Shown here: positions 15,694 to 24,375 of the stretch, in pieces
How positions within the stretch are numbered: the stretch's first letter is position 1
How the letters are laid out: every line of letters begins with the position of its first letter
Source of the DNA: Candidatus Omnitrophota bacterium
GTDB lineage: Bacteria; Omnitrophota; Gorgyraeia; Gygaellales; Profunditerraquicolaceae
NCBI GenBank assembly: GCA_026387455.1
Contig: JAPLLR010000026.1
Span: 1 to 36,916, forward strand
Direction of reading: 5' to 3'
DNA length: 36,916 nucleotides
Notes under the pieces: model-generated
What the model saw: only the letters and a program-made list of their open reading frames with translations
The model's database searches: none
What the model was told of the DNA's origin: nothing
Position numbers and translations under genes: made by a program

Positions 15694-16028
15694 TGAAACT
15701 TATCACAAAATTATGGATGGGTATTGGGGTATTAATTATTCTTTCCCCCTTAGGATTGATGCTTCCTGAGCATTTTAAGGCCGGTAGCGCTTGGGGAGAG
15801 TGGGGTATTGACGAGGTCCAAAAGCTTGTAGGTTACATACCGAAGGGCTTGGAGAAGCTAGCATCATTATGGAACGCGCCTATCCCGGATTATGCTTTTA
15901 AGGGTTGGGAGGAAAAAGGGTTGCCGTCTTTAAGTTTTGCCTATATAATATCTGCTATATTAGGTATTGCGATAGTTGTGACGATCGCTATTTTTATTGG
16001 TTATGTGTTAAGTAAGAAAGAAGACTAA
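15693..16028 (+). CDS. cbiN: PDGLE-domain auxiliary protein of the cobalt/nickel transporter (CbiN/NikN-like)
   Basis: This 111-residue protein has an N-terminal helix (about 5-25), an exported loop containing PIPDYAFKGW, and a C-terminal helix (about 82-106). This layout and the PDY-type motif match PDGLE-domain partners of CbiM/NikM, which are needed for metal uptake. It overlaps cbiM by 1 bp and lies 14 bp before gcvT. The gene symbol reflects role; NikN-like is an equal alternative. Confidence 0.8.
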   Translation: MKLITKLWMGIGVLIILSPLGLMLPEHFKAGSAWGEWGIDEVQKLVGYIPKGLEKLASLWNAPIPDYAFKGWEEKGLPSLSFAYIISAILGIAIVVTIAIFIGYVLSKKED

Positions 16029-16042
16029 AAGCTTCCTCTCGG

Positions 16043-17122
16043 ATGGACCTCAAAACCACTCCTCTCATAGATGAACACCGGTGTCTGAACGCAAAACTTG
16101 CCTCTTTTGGCGGCTGGCTGATGCCCATTCAGTACGAGGGTATTTTGGCCGAGCATGCCCATACTCGTCAAGGAGTCAGTGTTTTTGATATCTGCCATAT
16201 GGGAGAGTTTTTGCTGGAAGGCGAGGCTGTTTCAAGCGGGCTTGACCGTATTGTTACTCAAAATATTTCTTCAATGCCGGTCGGTTCCTGTCGCTACGGT
16301 TTCATGCTTAATGAGCAGGCCGGGATAATTGATGATCTGGTAGTCTACCGTCTCAAAGATAATAATTGGATGTTAGTGGTCAATGCTGCGACTACTGCTG
16401 CTGATGAGGTTCATCTTAAAAAGCATCTGTCCGTAGATAGTCGCTTTGAGAATGTTTCCGATAAGACAGCTAAGCTTGATGTGCAGGGTCCGCTTTCACT
16501 GGAAGCGCTTAAAGATATCTTTGGTGAAGGCCTAAGTAAGCTTGGCTATTACACTTTTTCTGATTTTGTTTTTGAAAAAGAGTGTTGTATAATAAGCAGG
16601 ACCGGATATACTGGCGAACTTGGTTTTGAAGTTTATTTGCCTAGTCAACTTGTGGTCAAGCTGTGGGAGTTGTTACTAAGAGATCCCCGGGTAAAGCCTG
16701 CAGGGTTAGGTTGTCGTGATACCCTGCGCCTTGAGATGGGATACCCTCTTTATGGCCAGGATATTGATACTGCTCATACGCCTCTTGCCGCCGGATTAGA
16801 AAGGTTCGTGGATTTTTCTAAAGATTTCATTGGTAAGGCTGTTTTGTTGGAAGAAAAGAAGCGCGGCCCAAAAGAACGTTTAGTTTGTTTTAAGGCTGCT
16901 TCCCGCAGATCGCCCCGCCATGGTTTCGGGATTTATTCCGGGAGCTCGAGCGTTGGTACAGTAGCCAGCGGATCTTTTTCTCCTAGCCTTTCGGTTGGCA
17001 TTGGGATGGGGTATGTGCGAACTGATCTTGGTATTGGCGTGGAACTTTTGGTCAAAGACGGCAGCACAGAGATTCCGGTGACTATCGTTAAGAAGCCATT
17101 TTATAGCAAAACTTCGGCATAA
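16043..17122 (+). CDS. gcvT: Glycine cleavage system T protein (aminomethyltransferase)
   Basis: This 359-residue protein has GGWLMPIQY near the N-terminus, VFDICHMGEF, the folate-site loop AGIIDDLVVYR, RTGYTGELGFEVY and CRDTLRLEMGYPLYG. These are the family landmarks in the usual order and length. It takes the aminomethyl group from lipoyl-GcvH, releases ammonia and makes 5,10-methylene-tetrahydrofolate. It is the first of four glycine cleavage genes in a row and sits 14 bp after cbiN, so transcription from the cbiM promoter is likely. No glycine riboswitch can fit before it. Confidence 0.93.
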   Translation: MDLKTTPLIDEHRCLNAKLASFGGWLMPIQYEGILAEHAHTRQGVSVFDICHMGEFLLEGEAVSSGLDRIVTQNISSMPVGSCRYGFMLNEQAGIIDDLVVYRLKDNNWMLVVNAATTAADEVHLKKHLSVDSRFENVSDKTAKLDVQGPLSLEALKDIFGEGLSKLGYYTFSDFVFEKECCIISRTGYTGELGFEVYLPSQLVVKLWELLLRDPRVKPAGLGCRDTLRLEMGYPLYGQDIDTAHTPLAAGLERFVDFSKDFIGKAVLLEEKKRGPKERLVCFKAASRRSPRHGFGIYSGSSSVGTVASGSFSPSLSVGIGMGYVRTDLGIGVELLVKDGSTEIPVTIVKKPFYSKTSA

Positions 17123-17141
17123 TTTTACGGGAGAGTGAAAA

Positions 17142-17531
17142 ATGAACATTCCAAAGAACCTGTTTTACACAAAAGATCACGAGTGGGCGCGTATCGAGGG
17201 TAAGAGCGTTTACGTGGGGATCACTGATTATGCCCAGGGCTCACTTGGTGATATTACTTTTATTGATCTGCCAAAAGTTAAAGATGCGCTAAAGCAGTCG
17301 GAATATTGCGCTACTGTCGAATCTGTCAAAGCAGCCAGTGAAGTGTACGCGCCTTTTTCTGGGGTAGTATCTTTAGTTAATTCCGAACTTTTAGCCCATC
17401 CTGAGTTGGTGAATCAGTCTCCGTATGAATTAGGGTATTTTTTCGTGATGGAAATCTCGAACGAAACGGAGAAAACTAACCTTATGGACGCGGTAGCTTA
17501 CGAAAAATACGTGCAGGGCCTTGCTAAATGA
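17142..17531 (+). CDS. gcvH: Glycine cleavage system H protein
   Basis: This 129-residue lipoyl carrier has HEWARIEG near the N-terminus and the lipoylation motif ESVKAASE with Lys63 as the attachment site. It shuttles the aminomethyl group between the P and T proteins. A ribosome-binding site GGGAGAG precedes the ATG. Its stop overlaps the gcvPA start (ATGA). In organisms with LipM-type lipoate assembly, GcvH is also the first acceptor of octanoate, which suits the lipM-like and lipA genes downstream. Confidence 0.94.
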   Translation: MNIPKNLFYTKDHEWARIEGKSVYVGITDYAQGSLGDITFIDLPKVKDALKQSEYCATVESVKAASEVYAPFSGVVSLVNSELLAHPELVNQSPYELGYFFVMEISNETEKTNLMDAVAYEKYVQGLAK

Positions 17532-18862
17532 GTTATGTTCCGCATACAAAAGATGATATCAGCTCAATGCTTAAGACAATCGGTGTCTCAAGCATTGATG
17601 AGCTTTTTAAGGATATACCGCAAGCGCTTCGCCCGAAATCCTTTAATATCCCCCCCGCAAGCTCGGAATTCGAGGTAACCCAACATTTAAAGAAACTGGC
17701 CGCAAAAAACGCCACACATCTGATTAATTTTGTGGGCGCCGGGTTTTACGATCATTTTATCCCGGCGGCAGTAGATGCCATCGCTAGCCGTTCGGAGTTT
17801 TACACCGCTTATACTCCTTATCAGCCAGAATGTTCCCAGGGTTGGCTTCAGGCAATATACGAATATCAAACTATTATCTGCGAATTGACCGGTTTGGACG
17901 TGTCTAATGCTTCTTTGTATGACGGTGGGACTGCTATTTATGAGGCGGCGATGATGGCTATCCGGTTTACCGGCCGTAACAAGATCATTATGGATAGCGG
18001 GGTGAACCTGATCTACCGTACCATGCTTTACACTTATACTTCAAATCTTAACGTGGAATTTGTAGAGATCCCGGTGGTGCACGGCCAGAGTTCCCGCGAA
18101 GAGCTGTTTAAACATATTGACGATAAGACCGCCGCAGTGATCATGCAGAATCCCAACTTTTTCGGGGCAGTGGATGACCATAGTGATGTCGTGGCCGAGG
18201 TGCATAAGCGTGGCGCTTTGGCTATTGCTTCAGTATACCCGGTTTCCCTCGGCATGCTTAAGCCTCCGGGCGAAGCTGGGTTTGATATCGCAACCGGGGA
18301 AGGGCAAAGTTTAGGCATACCTTTATCTTTTGGTGGGCCGTATTTGGGATTTATGGCGGCTAAGAAAGAACTGGTGCGTCAGATGCCCGGCCGTATAGTG
18401 GGCGCGACTGTGGATTCTGAAGGTAAGCGTGGTTTTGTCCTGACCCTGCAGACCCGCGAACAGCATATCCGCCGGGAAAAAGCCACTTCCAATATCTGCT
18501 CCAATGAAGCGCTGTGCGCTTTGCGCGCGGTAGTGTTTGTGGCTTTACTGGGTAAAGAGGGGCTTAAGGAATTAGCGGAACATAATTTCCAGAAAGCTGA
18601 GTTCGCTAAGGATTGCTTATCCCGTATTTCGGGAGTGCAGGTAAAGCGCAGCTCGCCGACATTTAACGAGTTTACAGTGATGCTTCCCCGACATGCCGAT
18701 GAAGTGGTATATCGTATGATCGATAAAGGTTTTGCTTGCGGATTCCCGCTGGGAAGATTTTATAAGGGTTTGGATAATTATCTTTTGATCGCAGTCACTG
18801 AGAAAAGGACCAAAGAAGATATCCGCAGGCTATCCGACAGTCTGGAGGCGGTATTAGGATGA
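17528..18862 (+). CDS. gcvPA: Glycine dehydrogenase (decarboxylating) subunit 1
   Basis: This 444-residue protein is the N-terminal half of the P protein, encoded separately as in many bacteria and archaea. It shows FVGAGFYDHFIPA, YTPYQPECSQGWLQAIYEYQ, GGPYLGFMA and the REQHIRREKATSNICSNEAL region typical of this subunit. It has no PLP lysine; that residue is in subunit 2. It starts inside the gcvH stop and ends inside the gcvPB start, both by 4-bp overlaps, which favours balanced production of the two subunits. Confidence 0.94.
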   Translation: MSYVPHTKDDISSMLKTIGVSSIDELFKDIPQALRPKSFNIPPASSEFEVTQHLKKLAAKNATHLINFVGAGFYDHFIPAAVDAIASRSEFYTAYTPYQPECSQGWLQAIYEYQTIICELTGLDVSNASLYDGGTAIYEAAMMAIRFTGRNKIIMDSGVNLIYRTMLYTYTSNLNVEFVEIPVVHGQSSREELFKHIDDKTAAVIMQNPNFFGAVDDHSDVVAEVHKRGALAIASVYPVSLGMLKPPGEAGFDIATGEGQSLGIPLSFGGPYLGFMAAKKELVRQMPGRIVGATVDSEGKRGFVLTLQTREQHIRREKATSNICSNEALCALRAVVFVALLGKEGLKELAEHNFQKAEFAKDCLSRISGVQVKRSSPTFNEFTVMLPRHADEVVYRMIDKGFACGFPLGRFYKGLDNYLLIAVTEKRTKEDIRRLSDSLEAVLG

Positions 18863-20307
18863 AGCTAATATTCGAAAAACATAAAGAAGGAAGAGTTGGG
18901 TTTACTTACACAAAAGCGGATGTGCCGCTAGCATTGCCGCTAGAAGCAAAATACTGCCGTAAGGCCGATGTCCACCTCGCTTCGCTTAGCGAGCTTGATG
19001 TGGTGCGTCACTATACTAATCTTTCCCGCCTCAATTTTTCGGTGGACACAAATTTCTATCCGCTTGGTTCTTACACCATGAAATACAATCCTAAGTTTAC
19101 CGAGCGTATTGCTTCTCTCGAGGGATTTTCCCAGGTGCATCCATTACTGCCTCAACTTCTGGGTGGAGGCATGCTGGCTCAGGGTTCTTTGGAAGTTTTG
19201 TTTGAGACTGAGAGGTTACTATCGGAGATAACCGGTATGTCAGCTTTTACCATGCAGCCGCTAGCCGGTGCACATGGTGAATTAGCCGGAGCCATGTTGA
19301 TCGCCGCTTATCACAAGGATAAGGGATCGCGGCGGAAATACGTGATCGTCCCGGATTCATCTCACGGTACTAATCCCGCCAGTGCCGCTATTGCTGGATA
19401 TCAGGTAAAAGTTATCCCTACTGGGCCTGACGGTTATATGGACCTAGTGGAGTATCAGAAACACTTAAACAATGAAGTGGCAGCAGTGATGCTTACCTGC
19501 CCGGACACTTTAGGGATTTTTAATCCGCAGATAAAGAAAATCGCGGATATGGCGCATGAAGTGGGGGCATTGATGTATTACGATGGCGCTAATCTTAATG
19601 CCATGCTGGGTAAGGCACGGCCCGGCGACCTTGGCTTTGACGTAGTGCACTTAAACTTGCATAAGACCTTTGCTACTCCTCACGGAGGGGGTGGACCCGG
19701 ATCAGGTCCGGTGGGGGTGAGCGAGAGCTTAGTGGAATTTCTGCCTATCCCGCGTATCGTCCGTCGTAGCGATGGTACATTCGCTTTAGATTATCATCGT
19801 CATAAATCCGTGGGATACATCGCTCCTTTTTACGGGAACTTTGGGGTGATCCTCAAGGCTTATGCTTACATGTTAAAATTGGGAAAAGAAGGGTTGATCC
19901 AGGCTGCGGAGCTTGCGGTATTAAATGCCAATTATTGCCGGGTGAAGCTTAGAGAGCATTATGACCTGCCTTTTGATAAAATTTGCATGCATGAGTGTGT
20001 TTTTTCCGCATCGCGCCAGGCTAAAAACGGGGTGCACGCCATAGATATCGCTAAGTACTTGATCGATAAAGGTTATCATCCCCCGACTGTGTATTTTCCG
20101 CTTATTGTCAAAGAGGCGCTGATGATCGAGCCGACAGAGACAGAGTCAAAAGAGACACTGGATGAATTTATCGAGATTATGATCGAGATCGCCCGCCTTT
20201 CAAAAGAAAATCCAATTTTAGTCACGCAGGCGCCACTGCATACGCCGGTCAAACGCCTTGATGAAACTAAAGCCGCGCGCGAACCTAATCTTCGCTGGCA
20301 GCAATAG
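18859..20307 (+). CDS. gcvPB: Glycine dehydrogenase (decarboxylating) subunit 2
   Basis: This 482-residue PLP subunit contains DTNFYPLGSYTMKYNPK, PDSSHGTNPASAA, and HLNLHKTFATPHGGGGPG with Lys269 as the predicted PLP lysine. With subunit 1 it decarboxylates glycine and loads the aminomethyl group on lipoyl-GcvH. The length is normal. The gene encoding the L protein (lpd) is not in the window and must be elsewhere. Confidence 0.94.
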   Translation: MKLIFEKHKEGRVGFTYTKADVPLALPLEAKYCRKADVHLASLSELDVVRHYTNLSRLNFSVDTNFYPLGSYTMKYNPKFTERIASLEGFSQVHPLLPQLLGGGMLAQGSLEVLFETERLLSEITGMSAFTMQPLAGAHGELAGAMLIAAYHKDKGSRRKYVIVPDSSHGTNPASAAIAGYQVKVIPTGPDGYMDLVEYQKHLNNEVAAVMLTCPDTLGIFNPQIKKIADMAHEVGALMYYDGANLNAMLGKARPGDLGFDVVHLNLHKTFATPHGGGGPGSGPVGVSESLVEFLPIPRIVRRSDGTFALDYHRHKSVGYIAPFYGNFGVILKAYAYMLKLGKEGLIQAAELAVLNANYCRVKLREHYDLPFDKICMHECVFSASRQAKNGVHAIDIAKYLIDKGYHPPTVYFPLIVKEALMIEPTETESKETLDEFIEIMIEIARLSKENPILVTQAPLHTPVKRLDETKAAREPNLRWQQ

Positions 20308-20324
20308 AGAATAATTTTTTTTCG

Positions 20325-21068
20325 ATGAAAGAATTTAAGCTTATTCATTCACTCCCCGCGTCGGCTGAATACAATATGGCGTTGGATAAGGTTATTTTTG
20401 AGCGCTATCTTGAGGATGGCGGACCGGTGTTTCGGATTTACCGTTTTAGCCAGCCGTCTTTTACTTACGGCGTTTCTCAGGATCCCTCAAGTGAACTTGA
20501 TCTTGAAAGATGTGCTTTGGAGGGAATCGGTGTAGTCAAAAGGATGACTGGTGGCGGTGTGCTCTTCCATAGTGATGAGATCACTTATAGCTTTGTCTGT
20601 AGCAAGTTCGATGTAGGGGAGCCGGAGGGAGTATTTGTTTCTTACAGGGAGATCTGCGCATTTCTTCTGCGGTTTTATCAATCGCTTGGTCTTAAAGCTG
20701 ATTTCGCGTTTTGCTCTCAAGGGTTTAAAGAAATATCCGTAACACATCCGCTTTGTAGTGCTTCCCATGAGAAATTCGATCTAGTGATCAATGGCCGCAA
20801 GATTGGCGGGAACGCCCAGAAGAGAAAAAGGCAGGTTGTTTTTCAGCATGGTTCAATACCCTTTAGCATTGACTGGGGCCTTATGGCCAGGTATGTGAAA
20901 TTCATGCCTTCGGATATATCTAAGCACTGCACCGCGCTTAATCAGGAATTGTCAGCGTTTCCGGATAAGGATTTGCTGGAGCGCAAGTTGATCAACGCTT
21001 TTGCCGAAATCTTTAGCGTAAATTTTAAAGAAGATAAAGAGCTTGTATATGAAGCCAGCCTGGCTTAA
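20325..21068 (+). CDS. lipM: Octanoyltransferase LipM-like (lipoate protein ligase A family)
   Basis: This 247-residue protein of the biotin/lipoate ligase fold shows KRMTGGGVLFH (about 72-82) and INGRKIGGNAQ with Lys159, followed by QHGSIPF. A Cys (Cys144, in HPLCSASHEKFDL) sits about 15 residues before that Lys, where the LipM octanoyltransferase keeps its nucleophile. True LplA ligases lack this Cys. LipM would move octanoate from ACP to GcvH, and LipA would then insert sulphur. The adjacent gcvH and lipA genes support this. A lipoate ligase role is the alternative. The gene overlaps lipA by 20 bp. Confidence 0.75.
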   Translation: MKEFKLIHSLPASAEYNMALDKVIFERYLEDGGPVFRIYRFSQPSFTYGVSQDPSSELDLERCALEGIGVVKRMTGGGVLFHSDEITYSFVCSKFDVGEPEGVFVSYREICAFLLRFYQSLGLKADFAFCSQGFKEISVTHPLCSASHEKFDLVINGRKIGGNAQKRKRQVVFQHGSIPFSIDWGLMARYVKFMPSDISKHCTALNQELSAFPDKDLLERKLINAFAEIFSVNFKEDKELVYEASLA

Positions 21069-21900
21069 TAAAAAAATTGACCTTAAGGTATGTTTTGTAT
21101 TAAAGCAGAGCTTGCGGGATCTGGGTGTTGAGACAGTTTGCGAGCAGGCGATGTGTCCGAACATAGGCGAATGTTTTTCTCGCAATCAGGCTACTTTTCT
21201 TATTCTTGGCCGCCAGTGCACACGCAAGTGCAGTTTTTGCAATATTGATAAAGGCGCACCTCTTGCCCCTGATCTTGATGAACCAAGGAGGGTGGCGGAT
21301 GCGGTAGGAAAGCTGGGTTTAAAGCACGTGGTTGTCACCAGCGTCACCAGGGATGATCTTACCGACGGAGGAGCTGGGATATTTGTTGATACTGTCAGGC
21401 GTATCCGCTGTAGCAACCCTCGGATAAAGGTAGAGCTTTTAATACCTGATTTTAGGTTATCTTTTGAAGCGCTTAAGGCTGTAGTGGATGTGTCTCCAGA
21501 TATCATCGCCCATAATGTGGAGACTGTCCCGTCGCTATATTCGGTTGTGCGCCAGGGGGCAGTTTATTTCCGTTCGTTGGATGTTTTGCGGATGATCAGG
21601 GGAATTAAATCTGATATTAAGACTAAGTCCGGTATCATGCTGGGTATGGGTGAGAAGCAGGATGAGGTTGTCATAGTGATGAAGGATTTGCGTCTGGTAG
21701 GATGCGACTATTTAAGCATTGGCCAGTATCTTGCCCCGAGCTTGAAGCACTATTCGGTAAAAGAGTATATTCTGCCGCAGCAGTTTGATTATTACAAAGA
21801 AGAAGCTTTGCGCTTGGGTTTTTCGCATGTGGAAAGTGGGCCGTATGTGCGCAGTTCATATTTAGCTGAGGAATATTTGTTAACGAGTCCAACAATATGA
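21049..21900 (+). CDS. lipA: Lipoyl synthase (radical SAM)
   Basis: This 283-residue protein has both LipA iron-sulphur motifs: CEQAMCPNIGEC (Cx4Cx5C, auxiliary cluster) and CTRKCSFC (Cx3Cx2C, radical SAM cluster). The C-terminal RSSYLAEE carries the serine that ligates the auxiliary cluster. It inserts two sulphurs into octanoyl groups, here presumably on GcvH. I chose the ATG at 21049 rather than the TTG at 21043. It overlaps the lipM-like gene by 20 bp, so the two are translationally linked. Confidence 0.94.
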   Translation: MKPAWLNKKIDLKVCFVLKQSLRDLGVETVCEQAMCPNIGECFSRNQATFLILGRQCTRKCSFCNIDKGAPLAPDLDEPRRVADAVGKLGLKHVVVTSVTRDDLTDGGAGIFVDTVRRIRCSNPRIKVELLIPDFRLSFEALKAVVDVSPDIIAHNVETVPSLYSVVRQGAVYFRSLDVLRMIRGIKSDIKTKSGIMLGMGEKQDEVVIVMKDLRLVGCDYLSIGQYLAPSLKHYSVKEYILPQQFDYYKEEALRLGFSHVESGPYVRSSYLAEEYLLTSPTI

Positions 21901-21923
21901 TGATTGGAAGGAGAATCTGTTAA

Positions 21924-22658
21924 ATGCCTAGAGTTACTTTGAATGTGCAATTGTTGGAAATGAGCGATAACCCAATTGCGCTGATACATGCTGCATGCCG
22001 GCAGTGTTATTCTGAAAAATTCGCTGGAGATACATTTTCCGACGCGTCTTCTGACCCTAAAAAGCAGGAGGCATTCGTAAAGAATGTGGTGGCTTCTGGA
22101 CATGAGAGCCCGCTAGAGCATGTTAAATTCACCTTTGCTATTGAAGGGGTTTCCCGCGCGCTCACCCATCAGCTAGTTAGGCACCGTTTGGCTTCTTATT
22201 CACAGCAAAGCCAGCGCTATGTGAAGGAAAAAGATTTTGATTATATCACTCCGCCTTCTGTTGAAGCTAACCCTGAGGCGCGCGAATTATTTGATAAGCT
22301 GATGTCAGATATACAGGTTAGCTATAACTTGCTTCTTGAGTGTATGTCTAAAACCGGGACAAGCGGTGAAGCGGCGAATCAGGATGCGCGTTTTGTGCTT
22401 CCTCAGGCAGCCGAGACCAAGATTGTAGCGACCATGAATTGCCGTGAGTTGATCCACTTCTTTAAGCATCGTTGTTGCACAAGGGCGCAGTGGGAGATAA
22501 GGCAATTAGCGAATAAAATGCTGGTCATTTGTAAAGAAAAGCTGCCAGAGGTATTTTCTCATGCCGGAGCTAAGTGTGAGGATCTGGGATATTGCCCGGA
22601 GGGGGAGAAATTCTGTTGCGGCAGGTATCCGGTAAAACAAAAAGTGCTTAAGGCATGA
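21924..22658 (+). CDS. thyX: Flavin-dependent thymidylate synthase
   Basis: This 244-residue protein has the ThyX signature RHR-x7-S (Arg86-His87-Arg88, Ser96, in RHRLASYSQQSQR) and ARFVLP. It makes dTMP from dUMP using 5,10-methylene-THF as carbon source and FAD as hydride carrier. Its place directly behind the glycine cleavage and lipoylation genes fits, as that system produces its folate substrate. A strong ribosome-binding site (GGAAGGAGA) precedes the ATG, and its stop overlaps the cbiQ start by 4 bp. The C-terminal tail is Cys-rich (KCEDLGYCPEGEKFCCGRYP), which is unusual but short. Confidence 0.93.
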   Translation: MPRVTLNVQLLEMSDNPIALIHAACRQCYSEKFAGDTFSDASSDPKKQEAFVKNVVASGHESPLEHVKFTFAIEGVSRALTHQLVRHRLASYSQQSQRYVKEKDFDYITPPSVEANPEARELFDKLMSDIQVSYNLLLECMSKTGTSGEAANQDARFVLPQAAETKIVATMNCRELIHFFKHRCCTRAQWEIRQLANKMLVICKEKLPEVFSHAGAKCEDLGYCPEGEKFCCGRYPVKQKVLKA

Positions 22659-23458
22659 TGAGTAACGGTTTTATCGAGCGCTCTCTGCTTGGAGTCTTCT
22701 CCTTCTTAAAAGAGTCGGTATCTAGCGAAGAATATGCCGCAAAGCGTGGTCTTCTGCAATTTATAGAGGCGCGGGTCAAGGTATTAATATTTGCCTGTTT
22801 GCTGATAGCTGTTGTATCAGTCAGGAATACTTCCATTCTTTACGTTTTTTATTCTGTCTGCGTCTTATTGGCGGTGTTTTCCGGGATCAGCCTAGGGTAT
22901 TTCTTAAAAAGGACCTGGGTTTTTATTCCGCTATTTTCCTTATTTATCGCTATCCCAGCGTTGTTTAGCGTTTTTACTCCTGGAGACACCTTAGTTACTT
23001 TTCAGCTGGCAGGAGCAAGATTCATCATAACTTGGCAGGGTTTTGATGGGGCGGTATTGTTTGTGATGCGCGTGGCGACTTCAGTGTCGTTGGTGGTTCT
23101 TTTAAATCTGACTACCCGTCAGACAGAGTTGTTGAGAACTTTGCGGATCTTCGGGATTCCCCAGATATTTGTCATGACCCTGAGCATGTGTTACCGTTAT
23201 ATATACCTATTTGCTGAGATCATCGAGCATGCTTATATAGGTATAAAGAGCCGGGTGGGGACAGCTTTGCATTACAAAAAAGGCCAGCATATCGTGGCCT
23301 GGAAGATCGCCAATCTTTGGGAGCGTTCCCAGCAGTTGAATGAAGAGGTGTATAACGCCATGCTTTCCCGTGGATACACCGGAGAGCCGAAAGTCCTGGA
23401 GAGGAGCCTCGGAATAAAGTCTAGGGCTCCCTCCCTGAAGCAAAATCGTATTCTGTAA
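22655..23458 (+). CDS. cbiQ: ECF transporter transmembrane component CbiQ
   Basis: This 267-residue membrane protein has an N-terminal cytoplasmic helix, about five membrane helices between residues 40 and 190, and the coupling region ending AMLSRGYTGE. The A-x-x-x-RGY type motif contacts the ATPase in T components. It links CbiM/CbiN to CbiO in cobalt or nickel uptake. The ATG lies in the ATGA overlap with thyX; a second ATG follows one codon later. Confidence 0.88.
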   Translation: MMSNGFIERSLLGVFSFLKESVSSEEYAAKRGLLQFIEARVKVLIFACLLIAVVSVRNTSILYVFYSVCVLLAVFSGISLGYFLKRTWVFIPLFSLFIAIPALFSVFTPGDTLVTFQLAGARFIITWQGFDGAVLFVMRVATSVSLVVLLNLTTRQTELLRTLRIFGIPQIFVMTLSMCYRYIYLFAEIIEHAYIGIKSRVGTALHYKKGQHIVAWKIANLWERSQQLNEEVYNAMLSRGYTGEPKVLERSLGIKSRAPSLKQNRIL

Positions 23459-23505
23459 ATTACTATCCTTGGTCTAGAGCTTAGGGATTTTGCGAAGGGA
23501 TTAAT

Positions 23506-24330
23506 ATGGATGAGATAATTTTTGAACTAAAGGATATTCATTATTCTTACCTGGGCAAATTCCCGGCTTTACGCGGTGTGGATCTTGATATCGTTAAAGG
23601 CTCGATGGTGTCAGTTATAGGCGCAAATGGGACAGGAAAGTCTACGCTTTTACAGATACTTGATGCGCTTATTCAGCCCCAAAAGGGGCAAGTTAAAGCA
23701 TTCGGCAAAGAGATCAATGAAGAAGCATTTAAGGATGAAGAATTTTCCCGCTTTTTCAGGAGCAAGGTAGGGTTAGTTTTTCAGAATTCTGATGTCCAGC
23801 TATTTTGTCCGACGGTAAAAGAGGATATAGTTTTTGGGCCTTTGCAGCTGGGTGTTGAGCATGGCGAAATAAGAAAACGCTTGGATGGGTTGGTAGAAAG
23901 TCTTGGCATTAAGGATCTTCTGGAGCGCTCACCGCATCAGTTAAGTGTAGGAGAGAAGCGAAAAGTCGCCATTGCCTCAACTTTGGCCATGGATCCCGAC
24001 GTGCTTTTATTGGATGAGCCTACGGCAGGGCTGGATCCCGCGACTGTCAGGCATATTATTGATATACTAATCGATGCGCACGAGAAAGGTAAGACCATCA
24101 TCACCGCTACTCACGATCTACATATCTTAGAAGAGATCTCTGATGTGATTCATGTTTTTAATCGCGAAAAATGCATCGCTAGATCAGGATTCGCGTGGGA
24201 TATTCTGGCTGACTCTGAGCTTCTGGAAGCGAATAACCTCGTCCATATTCATAAACACCGCCACAAGGATAAGGTGCACGCCCATCGTCACGACCACCGT
24301 CTCGACCATCACCACGAAGAGCATTCCTAA
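23506..24330 (+). CDS. cbiO: ECF transporter ATPase CbiO with histidine-rich tail
   Basis: This 274-residue ABC ATPase has Walker A GANGTGKST, Q-loop FQNSDVQLF, signature LSVGEKRKVAIA, Walker B VLLLDEPTAGLDP and a switch His in TATHDL. It powers metal uptake with CbiQ. The last 28 residues (247-274) contain 12 histidines, in patterns such as HIHKHRH and HHHEEH, well beyond a normal CbiO end. This tail would bind Ni, Co or Zn and could store or sense metal. It is the last gene of the run; a structured repeat follows 45 bp after the stop. Confidence 0.9.
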   Translation: MDEIIFELKDIHYSYLGKFPALRGVDLDIVKGSMVSVIGANGTGKSTLLQILDALIQPQKGQVKAFGKEINEEAFKDEEFSRFFRSKVGLVFQNSDVQLFCPTVKEDIVFGPLQLGVEHGEIRKRLDGLVESLGIKDLLERSPHQLSVGEKRKVAIASTLAMDPDVLLLDEPTAGLDPATVRHIIDILIDAHEKGKTIITATHDLHILEEISDVIHVFNREKCIARSGFAWDILADSELLEANNLVHIHKHRHKDKVHAHRHDHRLDHHHEEHS

Positions 24331-24339
24331 TAATTATAT

Positions 24340-24370
24340 TTAGCGCCTACCTTGCCCTGTTTCTCGCGGG
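24340..24370 (+). repeat. Partial repeat end preceding copy C
   Basis: TTAGCGCCTACCTTGCCCTG and the following TTTCTCGCGGG match the left end of copy A (7261-7291) with a few changes. The full copy C begins 6 bp later and repeats the TTTCTCGC segment, so this is a truncated, nested or displaced left end. Confidence 0.6.
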
Positions 24371-24375
24371 ACTCA

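Noticed and set aside
16029-16042. Glycine riboswitch before gcvT
   Set aside because: Only 14 bp separate gcvT from cbiN.
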